A stretch of 64,000 nucleotides of DNA from an uncultured Acidimicrobiales bacterium (GTDB lineage: Bacteria > Actinomycetota > Acidimicrobiia > Acidimicrobiales > SHLQ01): assembly GCA_938015295.1 (NCBI GenBank), contig CALLQB010000004.1, positions 1 to 64,000 on the forward strand, written 5' to 3'. The notes beneath the pieces are model-generated. The model worked only from the letters and a program-made list of their open reading frames with translations, ran no database searches and was not told where the DNA came from. The position numbers and the translations under genes are program-made. Shown piece by piece: positions 57,681 to 64,000 of the stretch. Position 1 is the stretch's first letter; every line of letters begins with the position of its first letter.

Positions 57681-57708
57681 ACTGGTCGCGGCTCACGCCG
57701 CGACCAGT
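57681..57708. terminator. Bidirectional terminator hairpin
   Basis: ACTGGTCGCGGC - TCAC - GCCGCGACCAGT is a perfect 12-bp stem with a 4-base loop. It is framed by AAAACGC on the left and TGTCGTTTT on the right, so U-runs follow the hairpin in both directions. It separates the convergent Bax inhibitor and acyl-CoA ligase genes. Confidence 0.88.
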
Positions 57709-57758
57709 TGTCGTTTTGGGTTCGCTACCGGGTGCCGCAGCAACCGGGCGTTGGCCTG

Positions 57759-59321
57759 CTAGACGTTGCGGTCGACGTCGGCCCAGTACGGTGCTCGAAG
57801 CTCGCGCTTGAGGATCTTCCCTGACGGGTTGCGGGGTAGGGCCTCTATGGTCTCGATCGACGACGGGCACTTGAACCCGGCGAGCTCTTCTTTGCAGTGT
57901 GCGATGAGTGCTGATTCGTCAAGTTCATGGCCTTCGGCCAGAACAACGAGCGCCTTGGGAGTTTCGCCCCACTTGTCGCTCGGTACGCCGATCACGCCAA
58001 CGTCAGCGATCGACGGGTGGCTCATGAGCACATTTTCGATCTCGGCGGGGTACACGTTCTCGCCACCGGACACGATCATGTCCTTGACCCGGTCGTGAAT
58101 GAACAGGTAGCCGTCGCGGAGGTAACCAGCGTCGCCCGACCGGAACCAGTTGTCGCCCGGCAGCGCCTCGGCAGTTGCCTCATCGAGTTTCCAGTAGCCC
58201 ACCATGTTGGCCGGGCTGTTGATCCAAACCTCGCCGACTTCGCCATCGGGCAGCGTTTCGCCGGTGTCTTCGTCGACGATCTTCAGCGAAACACCGGTGA
58301 CGGGCTTTCCGGCCGACCGGAGCAGGTCGGCTTTGTCGCCGCCGGGGTCATGGTCCTCTGGAGGAAGATGGGTGACCAGGCCGGTGGTCTCGGTCAGGCC
58401 GTACACCTGCATGAAACCGCAGCCGAACTGGGCCATCGAGCCGGTGAGCACCTCTTCGGTAATCGGCGATGCGCCGTAGACAACAAGTTTCATCGACGAA
58501 AGGTCGACCTCATCGGTCGGCAGGAGAAGCAGAAATTGCAACGCCGCCGGGACGAGGAACAAGTGCGAGATGCGATGCTCTTCGATGGTGTCGAAGACAA
58601 CCATGGGATCGACTTCGCGCATGACGATCGAAGCGGCGCCGTTGGCCATGCCGTACAGTGCCCAACCCGACCCGCCGATGTGGAACAACGGCATAGCGAC
58701 CAAGCTCACCGACTCTGCGGTCATGTCCCACGAGTCGGCTGCGCGGACGAGGCCAGCGAAGTTGCCGTTGGTGAGCTGAGCGCCCTTCGGTCGTCCGGTA
58801 GTGCCCGAGGTGTAGAGCTGCAGGCTGACGTCGTCCTCGCCGCTTTGGTGACCCGGATCGGTCGTGGGCTGATTGCCGACAAAGGCCTCATAGGCAACGT
58901 CGCCCGGGGCAACCAGCGATTCGTCACCCATAACCACCACGGTGGACACGGTGGTGAGGTCGGCTCGCATAGCTGCGAGCTGCTCGGCGAAGTCGGTGTG
59001 AATAAATAGCACCGTCGCGTCGCTGTCATTGATGATGTAGGCCATCTCAGGTGCGGCAAGGCGCCAGTTAATTGCCACATTCACGGCGTTGATCAGCGAC
59101 CCGCCGAAGAGGACCTCGAAGTACTCGAGGCTGTTCTTGTCGAGAAAGGCAATACGGTCAGACGGGCCGACTCCAGCGGCAAGGAGCGCGTTCGCCATTT
59201 GCCCGGATCGTAGATACACCTCGTTGTACGTCGAGGTGGCGCCGCCGATGGTGATCATGTCGTGATCGGGCTGATTGGCGGCGTGATGGCGAATGATGTC
59301 TGCAATTGTGTCGATCGTCAT
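57759..59321 (-). CDS. Fatty-acid/aryl-type acyl-CoA ligase (AMP-forming, FadD-like)
   Basis: This 520-residue ANL-family ligase has the P-loop-like motif Y-T-S-G-T-T-G-R-P-K-G near residue 172, V-Y-G-L-T-E-T-T-G near 310 and D-R-V-K-D-M-I-V-S-G-G-E-N-V-Y-P-A-E near 410. The catalytic lysine near the end is in G-K-I-L-K-R-E-L-R. It activates a carboxylic acid as CoA thioester. The acid is not predictable; the neighbours suggest a catabolic role. It is followed on the same strand, upstream, by a small membrane protein and a crotonase gene. Confidence 0.93.
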   Translation of the reverse strand: MTIDTIADIIRHHAANQPDHDMITIGGATSTYNEVYLRSGQMANALLAAGVGPSDRIAFLDKNSLEYFEVLFGGSLINAVNVAINWRLAAPEMAYIINDSDATVLFIHTDFAEQLAAMRADLTTVSTVVVMGDESLVAPGDVAYEAFVGNQPTTDPGHQSGEDDVSLQLYTSGTTGRPKGAQLTNGNFAGLVRAADSWDMTAESVSLVAMPLFHIGGSGWALYGMANGAASIVMREVDPMVVFDTIEEHRISHLFLVPAALQFLLLLPTDEVDLSSMKLVVYGASPITEEVLTGSMAQFGCGFMQVYGLTETTGLVTHLPPEDHDPGGDKADLLRSAGKPVTGVSLKIVDEDTGETLPDGEVGEVWINSPANMVGYWKLDEATAEALPGDNWFRSGDAGYLRDGYLFIHDRVKDMIVSGGENVYPAEIENVLMSHPSIADVGVIGVPSDKWGETPKALVVLAEGHELDESALIAHCKEELAGFKCPSSIETIEALPRNPSGKILKRELRAPYWADVDRNV

Positions 59322-59339
59322 GTAGCCACAGTACCCGCT

Positions 59340-59795
59340 TTAGCGGCGGGGATTCACCGACAACCACACGATTATGGCGGCCAAAGCCAGCCGAACCGTC
59401 CAGAGGCCAGCTCGAAGCAGATTGGCTCTGAGGAGACCTCGAAGCTCAGCATCGTTGAATCCGGCCACTAGTCGGCCGTGGGCGGGCGCAGCAACCAATG
59501 CGGTGACCAGAGCAATAACGACCTGCAGTGCGCCGGCGCCAAACGAAATCCATCGCAGTTGTGTGGTTGGCGCAGACACAAAGAGCAGCGCCCCGAGTAG
59601 CACCTCTGCGCCCCAGGGCACAGCGAGTAGGACGCTGATGCGGCGCATGTGTTCGGTTTGGTACTGGGGGTAGGTCTCGTCGCCGACGAGCGCGAACAAC
59701 GGATAGTGCACGACATGCACCATCCAGATGAGTCCGGTCATAACGCCGCTCGCCGCGAGGTGGACCAACGTAAGTACAAGCCACGTATCGCTCAT
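59340..59795 (-). CDS. Small four-helix membrane protein, unrecognised
   Basis: This 151-residue protein has four hydrophobic segments (about residues 5-27, 50-72, 80-104 and 122-146). It begins V-L-T-L-V-H-L-A-A-S-G-V-M-T-G-L-I-W and has conserved-looking H-Y-P-L-F and H-M-R-R-I-S in the first loop. It resembles small DUF1772-like or DoxX-like membrane proteins only in layout. It lies between the crotonase and the ligase genes on the same strand, with 18 and 39 base gaps, and is probably co-transcribed. No function is proposed. Confidence 0.72.
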   Translation of the reverse strand: MSDTWLVLTLVHLAASGVMTGLIWMVHVVHYPLFALVGDETYPQYQTEHMRRISVLLAVPWGAEVLLGALLFVSAPTTQLRWISFGAGALQVVIALVTALVAAPAHGRLVAGFNDAELRGLLRANLLRAGLWTVRLALAAIIVWLSVNPRR

Positions 59796-59834
59796 GTGTT
59801 GAGGCCGTGTCGCTTCGAGACCATCGATGGCTGC

Positions 59835-60656
59835 TTAGCCGAGCTCGGTCGCGAAGTCGCCCATGCGAACTTCGGCTTCGGGCTGTTGTCCTCCACGGTC
59901 GATGAAGGCGGTCATTCGAGCTTTTGCATCGGGGCTTGCGACGAGTTCTTGAAAAAGCTGCCCCTCGACGAGTAGACCCGAGGTTGGATCGGGCTGGCTG
60001 GCGAGAACGGCGGCCTTTGCTTTCGCGAGTGCATCGGCAGGAAACGATGCCATGCGGGCGGCGAACGCCTCGACGAAGGGGCCCAGTTCGTTGGTTGGTA
60101 GGACGCGATTCAGCCATCCCCACTCATTCAGGAGTTCTGCGTCGACATCGATGGCACCAAGAATGATTTCCATCGCTCGACCTCGCCCGACCAGGCGGGG
60201 TATCCGTTGTGTGCCCGAACCTCCGGGTAGCAGCCCTAGCGGAACTTCCATTTGGTTGAGCACCGTTCGTGGCGAGCCAAATCGCATGTCGCACGATGCG
60301 GCCACCTCGGCGCCGCCGCCGCCAACCCGCCCATCGATCATGGCGATGGTTGGCTTGGGCATAGTGCGAAGCACTTCGCAGAGGCGGTGAAACCCGTTGA
60401 GTTCTTCCACTGGTTTCTCGACAGGTGGCAAGTCGATGAGCACCTGCACGTCGAAATGGGCGAGGAAAAAGTCGGGATGCGCGCTTTGTAGTACGACGAC
60501 CCGAACGGCCGGGTCGTCGGCGGCCATTGCTGCGGCCTTGTAGAGCTCGCGGGTGAGCTGCGAGCCCAAGACGTTCACCGGTGGATGATCGACGATCAGC
60601 CGCCGGACCCCGGCGTCGTCGGTATCGATATGGAGGTGCGGCTCTTCTTTAAGCAT
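59835..60656 (-). CDS. Enoyl-CoA hydratase/isomerase family protein
   Basis: This 273-residue crotonase has the N-terminal VDHPPVNVL and the oxyanion-hole region D-G-R-V-G-G-G-G-A-E-V-A-A-S-C-D-M-R-F. The active-site stretch L-N-Q-M-E-V-P-L-G-L-L-P-G-G-S-G-T-Q-R keeps a Glu at the expected place. The frame runs further upstream, but I take the ATG at 60656, which overlaps the end of the glycosyltransferase gene by 8 bases and gives the normal length. It is an odd partner for a glycosyltransferase: translation of the two is coupled although their roles look unrelated. Confidence 0.88.
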   Translation of the reverse strand: MLKEEPHLHIDTDDAGVRRLIVDHPPVNVLGSQLTRELYKAAAMAADDPAVRVVVLQSAHPDFFLAHFDVQVLIDLPPVEKPVEELNGFHRLCEVLRTMPKPTIAMIDGRVGGGGAEVAASCDMRFGSPRTVLNQMEVPLGLLPGGSGTQRIPRLVGRGRAMEIILGAIDVDAELLNEWGWLNRVLPTNELGPFVEAFAARMASFPADALAKAKAAVLASQPDPTSGLLVEGQLFQELVASPDAKARMTAFIDRGGQQPEAEVRMGDFATELG

Positions 60657-61860
60657 TGTCGAGTTCCACGGCCTCGTCGAGCTGCTCGAGAATGTCGGGA
60701 ATCGCCGACGCCACACGAGACCAACTGGGGGTGAAAGGTGCCGCCAATGGTTCGTTCAGGAACCGGTCGCCCGCCTCCATGATCGCCGACGCGAAAAGCT
60801 CGACGGTGGTCTCTTCGCTATGGCGGTCGAGCGTCAAGCCGTTCAGCACAGCGTCGGAGTGGTAGCTGTCGACCATGTCGAGCGCGGTCCGGTAGTACGT
60901 GGCTTTGAGCGCCCGGAACGTCTCTGGGGAGAACACCTCGCCGTTGGTCGCCAATTTTCGAAACAAGGCGAGCCCAATGTCGATCGCCATCCGGTGCAGG
61001 CCTGCGGTTGGATCCTCGGCCGACACCTCTTGATGTTTGTGGTCGTAAGCGTCGGCGATGTCGACCTGGCAGATACGAGAGTTCGCGTAGTACCGCTGAA
61101 CTTCGGACAACACGCCGATTTCGAGACCCCAGTCGCTGGGGATACGAATCGACGTCACCACCGAGCGTTTCATCGAAAATTCGCCGGCGAGCGGATACCG
61201 AAAGCTGTCGATGTAGTCGAGATACTCGTGATGGCCGATCGTTTTACGAAGCGCTCGAACAAGGGGAGAGACCATCAAACGCACGACTCGACCATTGAGC
61301 TTGCCGTCGGCCGCGCGGTAGTAATACCCCTTGCAAAACGAGTAGTCGAACGTCGGATGGACAAGCGGGTAGAAAAGCTTCGCCACCATGTTGCGCTCGT
61401 AGGTGATGATGTCGGCGTCGTGGAGCGCTACGGCGTGCGACCGGCCCGAGGCGAGAAAGTAGCCGAGCCCGTACCAGACGTTGCGACCCTTGCCCGGTTC
61501 GTTTGGCGCCAGGGCGCGGTCGGTGAGTACGGCGTCGATCGCCTGGAGTCGTGGGCCGTCGTTCCAGAGCACGCGATGGCGCTGCGGTAGCTGGCTGAAG
61601 AACCTCTTTGCGTCTTCGTAGTCATCGGCTGATGCACGATCGAGACCGATTATCACCTCTTCGAGATACGGAATCTTCGCGATCTCTTCGACGATATTTT
61701 GCAGAGCCGGCCGGCCGAGTTCTGAGTACAGACTCGGGATGAACAACGCCATCGGGCGTTCACGAGACCATTCGGTCAGCTCGGACTCGATCTCGTACAG
61801 GGGACGCTGCTTCAAGTCGTGCAGCGTTGCAATGACACCATTTTGGAAAAAGTCGCCCAC
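60649..61860 (-). CDS. gpgS: Glucosyl-3-phosphoglycerate synthase-like glycosyltransferase (GT81)
   Basis: This 403-residue GT-A enzyme starts with M-G-D-F-F-Q-N-G-V-I-A-T-L-H, a hallmark of the longer (about 400 residues) bacterial and archaeal GpgS group. The metal-binding D-x-D is D148-A-D150, in V-A-L-H-D-A-D-I-I-T. Other family blocks are G-K-G-R-N-V-W-Y-G-L-G-Y and F-R-Y-P-L-A-G-E-F. GpgS adds glucose from an NDP-glucose to 3-phosphoglycerate, and a phosphatase (not seen here) then gives glucosylglycerate, a compatible solute and precursor of methylglucose polysaccharides. The start is GTG. Confidence 0.85.
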   Translation of the reverse strand: MGDFFQNGVIATLHDLKQRPLYEIESELTEWSRERPMALFIPSLYSELGRPALQNIVEEIAKIPYLEEVIIGLDRASADDYEDAKRFFSQLPQRHRVLWNDGPRLQAIDAVLTDRALAPNEPGKGRNVWYGLGYFLASGRSHAVALHDADIITYERNMVAKLFYPLVHPTFDYSFCKGYYYRAADGKLNGRVVRLMVSPLVRALRKTIGHHEYLDYIDSFRYPLAGEFSMKRSVVTSIRIPSDWGLEIGVLSEVQRYYANSRICQVDIADAYDHKHQEVSAEDPTAGLHRMAIDIGLALFRKLATNGEVFSPETFRALKATYYRTALDMVDSYHSDAVLNGLTLDRHSEETTVELFASAIMEAGDRFLNEPLAAPFTPSWSRVASAIPDILEQLDEAVELDNA

Positions 61861-61960
61861 GGGCAGAACCTAACCGAGGAGAACGCGGACAAGGAGCCGA
61901 ACCAGTTGATTGTGTCGATGCTGCCCGATTGCCAGCGCAATCTGGTGCAATCTGGCGCAG

Positions 61961-62857
61961 TTAGTCGGTTTCGTCGGTTTGTAGCGGCGAACTCAGCAGC
62001 GCAATGTCGGCTTCGGTGAGCTCGAACGTGCCGAGGAGCGGCGACTGTCCATCGGGCCAGATGGTGAGATCGTCCATCTTGAGGCCCGTAAGGTCGACGC
62101 CATCAAGAAGGGCGCCACGGAGGTCCGCACCCTGAATGCTGGCTGACCGCAGGTCGGAACGGCGAAGATCGGCACCGCGCAGGTCCGCCCCGCGCAGGTC
62201 TGCACCCTGAAGGTCTGCACCATCGAACGATGCCCGACGAAGGTCGCAGTTCATCAACGTTGCGTCGCACATGAGTGCGCCGCGGAAATCAGCGTTGTCG
62301 AAGATTGCGTCGGTGAGGTTGGCGCCGATAAGCGACCCGTCGCGAAAGTCGGCCGAGTGACCAACAGCTTCAGTAAGGTCGGCGAAATCGAAGCGAGCCC
62401 GTCGAGCGATGACCTTGTTGAGATCGGCGTCGAGCATGAGCGAACCCATGAGGTCGGCGGCGAGAAGATTCGACCGGGTGAGTCGAGCGCTGGTGAGGTC
62501 GCGGCCTCGTAGTTGCAGATCAGCCAGATCCTGACGGCTGAGGTCGCAGCACGATAGATCGCTAGCTGTCGCGATTTGGACTTTGGTGGCCGAACCGCCA
62601 CCCAGAATCTGCATCAGTGCGCGTGCGGTGACGAACGGCAGCGTCAATACTGCGCCCAACGACAAACTGCGGAGAAATAGATGCGGCGGCCCGGAGGTCA
62701 GAAATGAGGCAAGCCCGGCGAGCAAGCCCACGGTAAACATCGCGGCCGTCGCAACGAGCCAGGGGTTGGTTCGCCACGCACGAATACTGGTGGTGAACCA
62801 GGTGAAATCGCGCTTCTGGTGAAGATGATCATCTGCAAACGGGTCGGCCTCGGACAT
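61961..62857 (-). CDS. Pentapeptide-repeat membrane protein
   Basis: This 298-residue protein has two membrane segments near the N-terminus (about residues 33-53 and 62-82). Residues 100-255 then follow the A/C-D/N-L-x-x pentapeptide pattern (S-C-C-D-L, S-R-Q-D-L, A-D-L-R-G, A-D-L-R-R and so on) and form a right-handed quadrilateral beta-helix. A short acidic tail follows. Soluble pentapeptide proteins mimic DNA and protect gyrase, but membrane-bound ones have other, mostly unknown roles. It stands between the glycosyltransferase and the LLM gene, with gaps of about 80-100 bases, and is probably its own unit. Confidence 0.88.
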   Translation of the reverse strand: MSEADPFADDHLHQKRDFTWFTTSIRAWRTNPWLVATAAMFTVGLLAGLASFLTSGPPHLFLRSLSLGAVLTLPFVTARALMQILGGGSATKVQIATASDLSCCDLSRQDLADLQLRGRDLTSARLTRSNLLAADLMGSLMLDADLNKVIARRARFDFADLTEAVGHSADFRDGSLIGANLTDAIFDNADFRGALMCDATLMNCDLRRASFDGADLQGADLRGADLRGADLRRSDLRSASIQGADLRGALLDGVDLTGLKMDDLTIWPDGQSPLLGTFELTEADIALLSSPLQTDETD

Positions 62858-62938
62858 GTTTGGCTTTCGGCACTGTCCGGACGTAGTTGAGTACTCGCGT
62901 CGAGAACCCCAGAGTGGGCAACCAGCGTTTGTTGCTGA

Positions 62939-63805
62939 TCAGCCCGTGACCTGCGAAATTACCCGCTCGCCCCAGCCTGCCAACTCGGTTTCGGGATCCT
63001 TGGCCAGCATGAAAGCCGGCACCATGAGACGGTGCACACCGGCGGCTTCCATCTCTTCAACGGCCGCAATCGGGTCGGACCCAAAGAGGCCACTAGTCAT
63101 CGTGCTTATCTCGATGGCCTTGGGATCGCGGTCGTTGTCGGCGGCCGTTTGTGTCGCGATGTCGATGAGTTCGACAATGTCGCCGCCGGCCGGGAAGAAG
63201 CCATCACCGATACGCCCGGCGCGTCGTGCTGCTGCTGCTGAATGCCCGCCGATATGAATCGGCACGCTGCCTTGCACCGGCGAGGGCTTCGAGCCGACGT
63301 CACTGAACGAAACAAACTCACCGGAATACTCGGCGAGATCGCTTGACCAAAGCGACCGCATGGCTTGTATGTAGTCGTCGGTGCGGGCGCCGCGACGTGC
63401 CCAGGGGATACCTAGCGCATCGAACTCTTCCTCGAGCCAACCCACACCGATGCCCAGTTCGACGCGACCACCCGAGAGATGATCGAGAGTCGCGACCTCT
63501 TTAGCCAGCACGATCGGGTTGCGCTCGGGGAGAATAAGAATGCCGGTAGCCAAGCGGAGGTTCGTCGAGTGTGCAGCGACCCAGGTGAGCCAGATGAGCG
63601 GGTCGGGAATCGAGGCGTCGTGGCCGCCGGGCATCTTGCCGCTTGGGTCATACGGGTAGGACGACTCGTAGTCCTTCGGAACAATGACGTGTTCGACTGT
63701 CCAGAGCGAGTCGAAACCGGCTGCCTCAGCTCCACGGGCTAGCAGCGCTGCGCCTTCGGCTCCAGCGAACTGCATGGTGTTTGCAAAGGCAATGCCAAAC
63801 TTCAT
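62939..63805 (-). CDS. LLM class F420-dependent oxidoreductase
   Basis: This 288-residue protein starts with the strand MKFGIAFANTM and has W-T-V-E-H-V-I-V-P near residue 40. The signature is TLDHLSGGRVELGIGVGWLEEEF, and P-I-H-I-G-G-H-S lies in the cofactor-binding half. It is of the TIGR03619 type, the same group as the truncated gene at the start of the window. The frame is open to the right, but I start at the ATG in front of the first family strand. It lies 73 bases after the crotonase stop codon on the same strand. Confidence 0.92.
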   Translation of the reverse strand: MKFGIAFANTMQFAGAEGAALLARGAEAAGFDSLWTVEHVIVPKDYESSYPYDPSGKMPGGHDASIPDPLIWLTWVAAHSTNLRLATGILILPERNPIVLAKEVATLDHLSGGRVELGIGVGWLEEEFDALGIPWARRGARTDDYIQAMRSLWSSDLAEYSGEFVSFSDVGSKPSPVQGSVPIHIGGHSAAAARRAGRIGDGFFPAGGDIVELIDIATQTAADNDRDPKAIEISTMTSGLFGSDPIAAVEEMEAAGVHRLMVPAFMLAKDPETELAGWGERVISQVTG

Positions 63806-63878
63806 GATGTCTCCATCTTCGTAAAGGTGCTGCGGATCGAACCGCTTACTCGCGTCGCAAAAGTGCGACCAACGAACG

Positions 63879-64000
63879 TTAGTGCCCTTTCCAGCTGGGC
63901 TTTCGTTTCTCCTGAAAAGCTTGTCGTCCTTCTGCGGCGTCGTCGGTGTTGCCGGCATAGAGGCGAAGCGTCTCACCCATTCGTACCGCTTCGGTCCACG
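63879..64000 (-). CDS. Crotonase family protein, C-terminal end only (MenB/enoyl-CoA hydratase-like)
   Basis: This is the last 40 codons of a minus-strand gene that begins outside the window. The visible end reads ...T-E-A-V-R-M-G-E-T-L-R-L-Y-A-G-N-T-D-D-A, then A-E-G-R-Q-A-F-Q-E-K-R-K-P-S-W-K-G-H and a stop. The pattern T-x-D-x-x-E-G-x-x-A-F-x-E-K-R-x-P is the C-terminal helix of crotonases; E-G-R-x-A-F-x-E-K-R-K-P is especially close to MenB (dihydroxynaphthoyl-CoA synthase) and related hydratases. It precedes the LLM gene in one probable operon. Confidence 0.78.
   Translation of the reverse strand, partial: WTEAVRMGETLRLYAGNTDDAAEGRQAFQEKRKPSWKGH

Noticed and set aside
57927-59009. 360-codon plus-strand open frame opposite the acyl-CoA ligase gene
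   Set aside because: Antisense shadow of a gene with all ligase motifs. High GC keeps the opposite frame open.

Overview
The window is high-GC, densely coded actinobacterial DNA. Its gene content fits the Acidimicrobiia (an Ilumatobacter-like organism). The reasons are five F420-type luciferase-like (LLM) oxidoreductases, many CoA-thioester and steroid/lipid-type catabolic enzymes, a TadE/TadG/Flp-like cluster with an actinobacterial layout, an MprAB-like two-component system and short Trp-rich GWWQASDG-type repeats. This placement is inferred from gene content; there is no rRNA marker and I recognised no tRNA.

Layout. 1-16.6 kb is a catabolic region. It starts with a truncated LLM gene, followed by a minus-strand operon of SDR, LLM, APH-like kinase, crotonase and SDR. 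Next come a cytochrome P450 divergent from that operon, a REP-associated transposase (RAYT) with its palindromes, an LLM plus PEP-utilising enzyme pair, a cytoplasmic molybdopterin oxidoreductase, a CaiB/BaiF CoA-transferase, a KstD-like flavoprotein and an SGNH-fold exported protein. 16.6-21.4 kb holds a Nudix hydrolase coupled to a CocE/S15 lipoprotein hydrolase, a 0.5 kb gene-free stretch with a repeated palindrome, and an unrecognised protein. 21.4-27 kb holds a LysR regulator divergent from an LLM / alpha-beta hydrolase / ThDP-enzyme operon, then a second APH-like kinase. 27-30 kb is a translationally coupled tadE-tadG-pilin-like trio. 30-31 kb is a divergent cadI/arsR metalloid module. 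32.3-36.8 kb encodes a two-gene molybdoenzyme complex whose iron-sulfur and NrfD membrane subunits are fused. 36.8-41.7 kb carries a two-component system next to a membrane protein, a secreted two-repeat protein and a YiiX-like papain-fold protein. 41.7-44.2 kb is a HelD-type helicase split into two reading frames. 44.2-50 kb has a GH26-like protein, two tandem degenerate GGDEF-EAL proteins and a zinc metallopeptidase with one live and one dead domain. 50-56.7 kb has a surface protein, a membrane-anchored GH43-like protein, a GH13_18 phosphorylase, a hydrolase and a small membrane protein. 56.9-64 kb has a Bax inhibitor-1 protein, an acyl-CoA ligase, a small membrane protein, a crotonase overlapping a GpgS-like glycosyltransferase, a pentapeptide-repeat membrane protein, another LLM and the tail of another crotonase.

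How they work together. The catabolic blocks look like pathways for degrading cyclic or terpenoid/steroid-like acids through CoA thioesters (P450, KstD-like dehydrogenase, CaiB transferase, crotonases, SDRs, acyl-CoA ligase, F420 enzymes). The GH13_18 phosphorylase at 53.6 kb and the GpgS-like enzyme at 60.6 kb suggest glucosylglycerate metabolism. Nothing in the window is a complete, obviously new defence or mobile system. The most unusual items are the split helD, the dead/live metallopeptidase pair, the two catalytically degraded GGDEF-EAL proteins, the pilin-like protein with a C-terminal extension, the FeS-NrfD fusion, and several strong palindromic operators with no adjacent regulator gene.
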